From an uncultured Dechloromonas sp. (lineage in GTDB: Bacteria; Pseudomonadota; Gammaproteobacteria; Burkholderiales; Rhodocyclaceae), in assembly GCA_937996725.1 (NCBI GenBank), contig CALKUR010000074.1:1-21958 (forward strand): DNA of 21,958 nt, read 5' to 3'. Below are positions 16,486 through 21,958 of the stretch, one piece after another (the first letter of the stretch is position 1; every line of letters starts with the position of its first letter). Made by a program: the position numbers and the translations under genes. Under the pieces are notes generated by a model, which was not told where the DNA came from, searched no databases, and saw nothing but the letters and a program-made list of their open reading frames with translations.

Positions 16486-18392
16486 TTCTTTAGTTCCTTG
16501 GGCTGATGCAGCTGTTCGATGGTCTGCTCAACCGATTCAATCGATTTACCCGCCAGGGCACGGTTCACCGCCTGGTTCATCCGGCGACCGGCGAATTCCT
16601 TGCAGTCAGCGTCCAGATCATCCATGGCAATCGTAATCTGACGACGATTACCTGACAGATTCGCCGTTTCGAGTTTCACGATGCCCGATTCGATCATCCG
16701 TGCTTCTTCATCGTTGAGCAGATGGCGATCTTCTTGCAAGGCCGAACGCACGGCTTCAATCAAACGTTGCGCGTCGACCTGGGTTTCTTTCAGCGCCCGG
16801 GTCTGCGCATCGTCTCGCGCATTGTCCACCGAAGCTTTCAGCATGCCGGTGATCTGGTCATCCGAAAGGCCATAAGACGGCTTCACTTCAATCTGCGCTT
16901 CTACCCCCGTAGTCTGTTCGCGTGCCGTCACCGACAGCAAGCCATCCGCATCGACCTGAAAGGTCACGCGAATACGGGCGGCCCCAGCGACCATCGGCGG
17001 AATGCCGCGCAGTTCAAATCGCGCCAGCGAGCGGCAATCGTTGACCAGCTCGCGCTCGCCCTGGACCACATGGATCATCATTGCGGTTTGGCCGTCACGA
17101 TACGTCGTAAATTCCTGCGCGCGTGCAACGGGCAGCGTCGAGTTACGCGGAATGACTTTCTCAATCAGGCCACCCATCGTTTCCAGGCCCAGCGACAGCG
17201 GAATCACGTCCAGCAGCAACCAGTCTTCCCCTGGGGCGCGGTTACCCGCCAGCAGATTTGCCTGAATGGCAGCGCCCAGCGCGACCACCTTATCCGGATC
17301 CAGATTATTCAGCGGCTCCTGCTTGAAAAACTCACCCACGGCACGCTGCACTAATGGGATCCGCGTCGCACCGCCCACCATCACGACACCCTGCACGTCT
17401 TCCGGACGCAAGCCCGCATCACGCAACGTTTTCTTGACGGGCTGCAAGGTCTTTGACACCAGCGTCTGGCTGATCTCGGCAAAGGTCGCCATGTCGATGG
17501 TCAAATCGACGATCTCGCCGGAGGCCAGGCGTGCGGTAATCGGCGCTTCAGGATGTGCCGACAGATATTCTTTGGCTTCACGCGCACGCACCAGCAGCAG
17601 CGCCGTGTCTTCCACGGTCGGGGGCGACTTTAATTGCGCCTGTTCCAGAATCCAGCAATAGATACGGCGGTCGAAATCGTCGCCACCCAGCGCAGAATCG
17701 CCACCCGTGGCCAGCACTTCAAAGACGCCGCGCGTCAGGCGCAGCACCGAAATATCAAAGGTGCCACCGCCCAGGTCATAGACGGCATAAACGCCTTCGG
17801 ACGAGTTATCGAGGCCGTAGGCCACGGCAGCGGCTGTCGGTTCGTTAAGTAGGCGCAAAACGTTTAGGCCGGCCAGGCGCGCCGCATCTTTGGTCGCCTG
17901 TCGCTGTGCGTCATCAAAATAAGCCGGTACCGTAATCACGGCGCCGACGATCTCCTGCTTCAGCGTCTGCTGGGCGCGTTCGTTTAAGACACGAAGAATC
18001 TCTGCGGAGACTTCGACCGGCGTCTTCACGCCTTGACGCGTTTTGACGCTCACCATACCGGGCAGGTCGACCAGATCCAGCGGCAGGTTTTCGCGGTGTT
18101 CGATATCGGTATAGCCGCGACCCATCAGTCGCTTCACCGAAGCCACCGTATTCTTTGGGTCTTTGGCAATCGCTTTCAGCGCGTCATAGCCAACCTGCAC
18201 TGACCTATCATCCAGATAACGCACGACCGATGGCACCAGTGCGCGGCCGTCGGCATCGTTCATCACATGCGCCATGCCAGAGCGAACGCTGGCGACCAGC
18301 GAGTTCGTGGTACCCAGATCAATCCCGATGGCGTATCGGGTCTGGTGCGGGAGCGGGCTTTCCCCGGGTTCGGCAATTTGCAGCAGGGCCAT
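16482..18392 (-). CDS. hscA: Fe-S cluster chaperone HscA (Hsp70 family)
   Basis: HscA is the specialised Hsp70 that, with HscB, binds the LPPVK motif of IscU and drives cluster release. The 636-residue protein has the ATPase signatures GIDLGTTNS (23-31) and DLGGGTFD (206-213), and the substrate-binding domain follows around residue 400. The N-terminus [15 protein letters not shown] is characteristic of HscA rather than DnaK. The ATG has no strong ribosome site; the 48-base gap after hscB is the largest inside this operon apart from none longer. fdx overlaps the end by four bases. Confidence 0.98.
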   Translation of the reverse strand: MALLQIAEPGESPLPHQTRYAIGIDLGTTNSLVASVRSGMAHVMNDADGRALVPSVVRYLDDRSVQVGYDALKAIAKDPKNTVASVKRLMGRGYTDIEHRENLPLDLVDLPGMVSVKTRQGVKTPVEVSAEILRVLNERAQQTLKQEIVGAVITVPAYFDDAQRQATKDAARLAGLNVLRLLNEPTAAAVAYGLDNSSEGVYAVYDLGGGTFDISVLRLTRGVFEVLATGGDSALGGDDFDRRIYCWILEQAQLKSPPTVEDTALLLVRAREAKEYLSAHPEAPITARLASGEIVDLTIDMATFAEISQTLVSKTLQPVKKTLRDAGLRPEDVQGVVMVGGATRIPLVQRAVGEFFKQEPLNNLDPDKVVALGAAIQANLLAGNRAPGEDWLLLDVIPLSLGLETMGGLIEKVIPRNSTLPVARAQEFTTYRDGQTAMMIHVVQGERELVNDCRSLARFELRGIPPMVAGAARIRVTFQVDADGLLSVTAREQTTGVEAQIEVKPSYGLSDDQITGMLKASVDNARDDAQTRALKETQVDAQRLIEAVRSALQEDRHLLNDEEARMIESGIVKLETANLSGNRRQITIAMDDLDADCKEFAGRRMNQAVNRALAGKSIESVEQTIEQLHQPKELKK

Positions 18393-18440
18393 GAAGTTCG
18401 ACTTTAATTCGTGTTGAAACAGTAAGCGACAGAGGAGATT

Positions 18441-19004
18441 TTAAAGATCTTCCAGATCAAAGATCGCGTTATCGATCTCTTCGTGTAATTTTTCCAGAAA
18501 CATCAGCTGACGCACAGCCTCGACGGCGGCCTGGTTGTCTGACGCGTTGTCCAGACACTGGCCCAATTCGGCATAGGCGGCTTCAATATCAGCACGCACG
18601 CCGGCCTCAAGCCCTTTCAACGCAGCTAGATCTTTCCCGGCACGGGCATCGGCCACCTGCTCACGCCATTCCATCTGCAGCATCAGAAACTCCGGCGACA
18701 TCGCCGTATTCGATTCGGCACCGACATCCACGCCGGCCAGCTGGAGCAGATAGGTCGCGCGCTTCAACGGTGAGCGCAGCGTTTGATAGCCTTCGTTGAT
18801 CTGCGTCGCCAGCATCATCGAGGCGCGCCGTGCGGCATCGTCGGCCGCCGCAAAACGATCCGGGTGCACTTCCCGTTGTAGTTCACGAAAGCGTGCATCC
18901 AACGCCGCCTGATCGACCGCAAACGCTTTGGGCAAGCCCAGCAGCGTAAAGAAGTCTGCGTTCAGCAGGTCCGCTGTAACCGCAGACGCAACCGCATCAG
19001 ACAT
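18441..19004 (-). CDS. hscB: Fe-S co-chaperone HscB (J-domain)
   Basis: HscB delivers IscU to HscA and stimulates its ATPase. The 187-residue product has an N-terminal J-domain with the HPD motif at 47-49 (EVHPDRFA), then an extended linker and the C-terminal three-helix bundle that binds IscU, ending in an acidic [14 protein letters not shown]. coli HscB is 171 residues; the extra length is mostly an N-terminal extension ([14 protein letters not shown]). The start overlaps the iscA stop by eight bases, which supports translational coupling. Confidence 0.97.
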   Translation of the reverse strand: MSDAVASAVTADLLNADFFTLLGLPKAFAVDQAALDARFRELQREVHPDRFAAADDAARRASMMLATQINEGYQTLRSPLKRATYLLQLAGVDVGAESNTAMSPEFLMLQMEWREQVADARAGKDLAALKGLEAGVRADIEAAYAELGQCLDNASDNQAAVEAVRQLMFLEKLHEEIDNAIFDLEDL

Positions 19005-19320
19005 GGAAGGATTCGCCGCAACCGCACTCGTCTTTGACGTTCGGGTTGTTGAACTTGAACCCTTCGTTCAGACCCTCGCGGGTGAAATCCAGTTCGGTAC
19101 CATCCAGATAGGCTAGGCTTTTCGGATCGATCACGATCTTCACGTCGTGCGATTCGAAGACCAGATCATCCGAATTCAGTTCGTCGACGTATTCCAGCTT
19201 GTAGGCCATGCCCGAACAGCCGGCAGTACGCACGCCCAGGCGTAGGCCGATACCCTTGCCGCGCTGCGCCAGGGCTTTGCCTACATGCTTGGCGGCGGCT
19301 TCGGTCATTGAGACGCTCAT
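18997..19320 (-). CDS. iscA: A-type Fe-S carrier IscA
   Basis: IscA carries iron or clusters from the scaffold to targets. The 107-residue protein has the three invariant cysteines C35 (TAGCSGMAY), C99 and C101 (DECGCG). The first residues [13 protein letters not shown] match the IscA subfamily. A GGAG ribosome site sits seven to eight bases ahead of the ATG. It follows iscU by 18 bases, in the usual order. Confidence 0.97.
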   Translation of the reverse strand: MSVSMTEAAAKHVGKALAQRGKGIGLRLGVRTAGCSGMAYKLEYVDELNSDDLVFESHDVKIVIDPKSLAYLDGTELDFTREGLNEGFKFNNPNVKDECGCGESFHV

Positions 19321-19334
19321 GTTGTTACTCCGGA

Positions 19335-19343
19335 CTAATCAGG
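19335..19343. repeat. CTAATCAGG, copy ahead of iscA
   Basis: This 9-base word recurs at 19743-19751. Both copies precede a strong ribosome site and an ATG (iscA and iscU). Read on the minus strand, each leader is CCTGATTAG, then a short spacer, then GGAGT, ACA and ATG. It overlaps the iscU stop. Confidence 0.4.
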
Positions 19344-19722
19344 AACCCAGCTTTTTCTTGTAATCGGCCACGGCCGCCTTGATGGCGTCTTCGGCCAGAA
19401 TCGAGCAGTGGATCTTCACCGGCGGCAGCGCCAGTTCTTCGGCGATGGCGGTGTTCTTGATGTCCAGCGCTTCGTCCACGCTCTTGCCCTTGACCCATTC
19501 AGTCACCAGCGAGCTGGAGGCAATCGCCGAACCACAGCCGTAGGTCTTGAACTTGGCGTCTTCAATCACGCCTTCCTTGTTAACCTTGATCTGTAGTTTC
19601 ATCACGTCGCCACAGGCCGGGGCACCGACCATACCGGTACCCACGCCCTCTTCCTCTTTGTCGAAGGAACCGACGTTACGGGGGTTTTCATAGTGATCGA
19701 TCACTTTTACGCTGTATGCCAT
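19339..19722 (-). CDS. iscU: Fe-S scaffold protein IscU
   Basis: IscU is the scaffold on which clusters are built from IscS-delivered sulfur. The 127-residue protein is full length. Cluster ligands C37, C63 and C106, with D39 and H105, are all in place; LPPVK (99-103) is the HscA recognition motif. A strong AAGGAG lies seven bases before the ATG. It follows iscS by 33 bases. Confidence 0.98.
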   Translation of the reverse strand: MAYSVKVIDHYENPRNVGSFDKEEEGVGTGMVGAPACGDVMKLQIKVNKEGVIEDAKFKTYGCGSAIASSSLVTEWVKGKSVDEALDIKNTAIAEELALPPVKIHCSILAEDAIKAAVADYKKKLGS

Positions 19723-19742
19723 GGTGTAACTCCTTCTTCTCT

Positions 19743-19751
19743 CTAATCAGG
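19743..19751. repeat. CTAATCAGG, copy ahead of iscU
   Basis: Second copy of the 9-base word found at 19335-19343; it lies in the iscS-iscU gap just before the strong ribosome site of iscU. Confidence 0.4.
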
Positions 19752-19755
19752 GCGC

Positions 19756-20964
19756 TTAGTGCGCGGCCCATTGAACCGTGTTGAGGTCGATGCCGTCCTG
19801 AACCATTTCCCACAGGGGCGACAGTTCACGTAGGCGACCAATCTGCTTGTGTAGCAGATCGATGGTGAAATCGATTTCTTCTTCGGTGGTGAAACGACCA
19901 ATCGAAAAACGGATCGACGAATGCGCCAGTTCGTCGGTCAGACCCAGCGCACGCAGGACATACGAGGGCTCCAGCGATGCCGAGGTACAGGCCGAGCCCG
20001 ACGACACGGCGATATCCTTGACCGCCATCATCAGCGACTCACCTTCCACATACGCAAAGCTGATGTTCAGGTTATGGGGTACGCGGTGTTCCAGATCGCC
20101 GTTGACATAAATTTCCGGCAGATCCGACAACCCCTTGAGCAAACGATCACGCAGTGCGCGGACGCGCTCGTTCTCGGCCTTCATTTCCAGGCGTGCCAGA
20201 CGGAAAGCTTCGCCCATGCCGACGATGAGGAAGGTCGCCAGCGTGCCCGAACGCATGCCCCGCTCGTGGCCGCCACCGTGCATCTGCGCTTCCAGACGCA
20301 CACGCGGCTTACGGCGCACATACAACGCGCCGATGCCCTTCGGACCATAGGTCTTATGAGCCGAAAAACTCATCAGATCGACCTTGAGTTTCGACAGATC
20401 GATGTCGATCTTGCCAGTCGCCTGGGCGGCATCCACATGGAACAGAATGCCCTTGCTACGCAACATTTCGCCAATCTCGGCGATCGGTTGAATCACGCCG
20501 ATCTCGTTGTTGACTGCCATGATCGACACCAGAATCGTATCCGGACGCAGCGCCGCTTCGAGCGCGGCCATGTCGACCAGGCCATTCGGCAGCACATCCA
20601 GGTAAGTCACTTCAAAACCCTGACGCTCCAGCTCGCGCATCGTATCGAGCACGGCTTTGTGTTCCGTCTTCACGGTAATCAGGTGCTTGCCCTTCGTCTG
20701 GTAGAAGTTGGCAGCGCCCTTAATCGCCAGGTTGTTGGCTTCGGTTGCGCCCGATGTCCAGACGATTTCTTTCGGGTCGGCATTCACCAGCGCGGCGACT
20801 TCGGCACGCGCATTCTCCACCGCCGCTTCGGCATCCCAGCCGTACTGGTGCGAACGCGAGGCAGGATTACCAAACTTTTCGGTCAGATACGGCAACATCG
20901 CCTCGACCACACGTGGGTCGATAGGGGTAGTTGCCGAATAATCCAGGTACACAGGAAACTTCAT
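19756..20964 (-). CDS. iscS: Cysteine desulfurase IscS
   Basis: IscS is the PLP enzyme that removes sulfur from cysteine and passes it as a persulfide to IscU and tRNA-thiolation proteins. The 402-residue protein has the PLP lysine K204 ([10 protein letters not shown]) and persulfide cysteine C326 in [17 protein letters not shown], the long flexible loop of group I enzymes. The C-terminus ends NTVQWAAH, similar to the IscU-contacting tail of E. coli IscS. GGAG about seven bases ahead of the ATG supports the start. The upstream gene is a second cysteine desulfurase, 21 bases away. Confidence 0.98.
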   Translation of the reverse strand: MKFPVYLDYSATTPIDPRVVEAMLPYLTEKFGNPASRSHQYGWDAEAAVENARAEVAALVNADPKEIVWTSGATEANNLAIKGAANFYQTKGKHLITVKTEHKAVLDTMRELERQGFEVTYLDVLPNGLVDMAALEAALRPDTILVSIMAVNNEIGVIQPIAEIGEMLRSKGILFHVDAAQATGKIDIDLSKLKVDLMSFSAHKTYGPKGIGALYVRRKPRVRLEAQMHGGGHERGMRSGTLATFLIVGMGEAFRLARLEMKAENERVRALRDRLLKGLSDLPEIYVNGDLEHRVPHNLNISFAYVEGESLMMAVKDIAVSSGSACTSASLEPSYVLRALGLTDELAHSSIRFSIGRFTTEEEIDFTIDLLHKQIGRLRELSPLWEMVQDGIDLNTVQWAAH

Positions 20965-20985
20965 TTCAGACTCCAGAGTAAACCG

Positions 20986-21958
20986 TCAGGCCACCGCGGC
21001 AAAGCGCTGTAGCTGACTTAAAACCGACTCCAGTTGCGCGATAAAATGCTCAACCGATTGCTTGTCACTTGCGGCATACGACATCATGCCCAGACTGATC
21101 CGGATTGCGCCTTTGGCCAATGCCGGATCAACGCCCATGGCCTGCAACACCGGCGATGCGCCGGCCTTGCCCGAACCACAGGCAGCCCCACTCGAAATAG
21201 CCACGTGCTGGCGATCAAGCAGCGAGACCAGCGTTTCACCATCGATACCGGGAAACGCCGCATAGATGGTATTGGGCAGACGCGTGGCGCCTTCGCCAAA
21301 AATCACCGCACCACGCTGGCGCAATGCGTTTTCTAACCAGGCCTGGCAATCTCGCGCCTGTTGCACACGCGCTGCCAGATGCGTGGCTGCCCGCTCGCAG
21401 GCCACACCGAAACCGACGATGGCGGCGACGTTCTCGGTCCCCGAGCGCAAACCGCCTTCTTGTCCACCGCCGTAAATCAGCGGCTGCAACGGCAACGTAC
21501 GATCACGCACGAGTGCCGCCGCACCTTTGGGGCCGGCAAGCTTGTGGCCCGAAATCGTCAACGCTGAGACACCGGCATCATTTAACGTACGGAAACTCAG
21601 CGGGTGCTTACCAAAAGCCTGCACCGCATCGCTATGAAACCAGCCCTGATGTGAACCACGGAAAGTACTGGCCAACTCGGCGACATTTTGCACCACGCCT
21701 GTTTCGTTATTAGCCGTCATCACCGAGACCAGCGTAGTCTGTTTAGGCAACGATGCCAAAGCTTGCGGCGAAATCACACCCTGCGTATCCACCGGTAGTT
21801 CGCGATACGCAAAACCCTCATTCTGTAGCGCACGCATCGGTGCCAAGACGCACGGATGTTCCGTGGTGGCACACGCCAGTTGCAGCGCCTCACCGGTCTC
21901 TGCCCGATGGGCCCGGGCCAAACCCTCAATCAGCAGATTATTCGCTTCGCTACCGCTG
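20986..21958 (-). CDS. Second cysteine desulfurase (NifS/IscS-like), 5' end beyond the window
   Basis: This PLP-dependent enzyme continues off the right edge: the frame is open through 21958 and already reads SGSEANNLLIEGL at the edge, which aligns with the [13 protein letters not shown] block of iscS, so about 60-70 N-terminal residues are missing. It has the PLP lysine in SGHKLAGPKG and the catalytic cysteine in SSGAACGSGKAGASPVL. It differs from the neighbouring IscS: the sequences are only moderately similar, the loop around the cysteine is different, and it lacks the QWAAH-type tail, ending in FAAVA. It lies upstream of iscS in the same direction, where an iscR would be expected further on. 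The TTG at 21921 is not a start. Its job may be redundant sulfur supply or a specialised target. Confidence 0.9.
   Translation of the reverse strand, partial: SGSEANNLLIEGLARAHRAETGEALQLACATTEHPCVLAPMRALQNEGFAYRELPVDTQGVISPQALASLPKQTTLVSVMTANNETGVVQNVAELASTFRGSHQGWFHSDAVQAFGKHPLSFRTLNDAGVSALTISGHKLAGPKGAAALVRDRTLPLQPLIYGGGQEGGLRSGTENVAAIVGFGVACERAATHLAARVQQARDCQAWLENALRQRGAVIFGEGATRLPNTIYAAFPGIDGETLVSLLDRQHVAISSGAACGSGKAGASPVLQAMGVDPALAKGAIRISLGMMSYAASDKQSVEHFIAQLESVLSQLQRFAAVA

Noticed and set aside
19921..21012. A 363-codon open frame on the plus strand opposite iscS
   Set aside because: It is fully antisense to iscS, which has all catalytic residues. Its translation is rich in Arg, Gln and His with no recognisable domain, as expected from the complement of GC-rich codons.
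20986..21921. Treating the second cysteine desulfurase as a complete gene from TTG at 21921
   Set aside because: The frame is open to the window edge and the residues upstream of that TTG (SGSEANNLLIEG) are conserved family sequence, so the real start lies outside.
1..21958. Defence, mobile or other novel multi-gene system
   Set aside because: Every gene but the DUF2789 one maps to a known housekeeping family; there are no transposase, integrase, toxin-antitoxin, nuclease or array-like repeats.

Overview
This window looks like ordinary chromosomal housekeeping DNA from a proteobacterium, most probably a betaproteobacterium. That is an inference from gene order (tsaB-rimI-uracil glycosylase next to lplT, which diverges from alr-radA; ispDF divergent from mfd) and from the complete iscS-iscU-iscA-hscB-hscA-fdx-iscX series. 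Base composition is moderately GC-rich and even, apart from one short AT-rich patch in ispD. Coding density is very high: the largest gap between genes is about 158 bases, so no stretch over 300 bases lacks a gene. I see no tRNA, rRNA, CRISPR array, insertion sequence or phage gene.

Layout, left to right. (1) The first 127 bases hold the N-terminus of a truncated haemoglobin on the minus strand, divergent from mscL, a mechanosensitive channel with an added C-terminal zinc ribbon. (2) mscL runs head-on into a minus-strand operon alr-radA-ygiQ (cell-wall D-alanine, recombination repair, a radical SAM protein); the mscL and ygiQ stop codons share one TTAA. (3) lplT, a lysophospholipid flippase, diverges from alr. 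(4) A tight minus-strand operon ispD-ispF-tsaB-rimI-udg follows, combining isoprenoid precursor synthesis, t6A tRNA modification, protein N-acetylation and family 4 uracil-DNA glycosylase. (5) mfd-aroG-serB lie on the plus strand: transcription-coupled repair, then entry to the aromatic pathway, then serine synthesis. (6) A minus-strand iron-sulfur assembly operon fills the rest: a second cysteine desulfurase (cut by the window end), iscS, iscU, iscA, hscB, hscA, fdx, iscX, and a small DUF2789 gene at the tail.

How the genes work together. The isc cluster forms a full assembly line: IscS supplies sulfur, IscU is the scaffold, HscA/HscB release the cluster, IscA carries it, Fdx supplies electrons and IscX modulates IscS. 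Clients in the same window include the 4Fe-4S uracil glycosylase and the radical SAM protein YgiQ. IspD and IspF catalyse two steps of the MEP pathway. Mfd, RadA and the uracil glycosylase are all DNA-repair proteins, but they sit in three separate operons.

I found no convincing undescribed multi-gene system. The points most worth a second look are the DUF2789 gene attached to the isc operon, the extra cysteine desulfurase ahead of iscS, the zinc ribbon on MscL, the histidine-rich tail of IspF, the hairpin in the mfd leader, and hairpins at the convergent gene ends.
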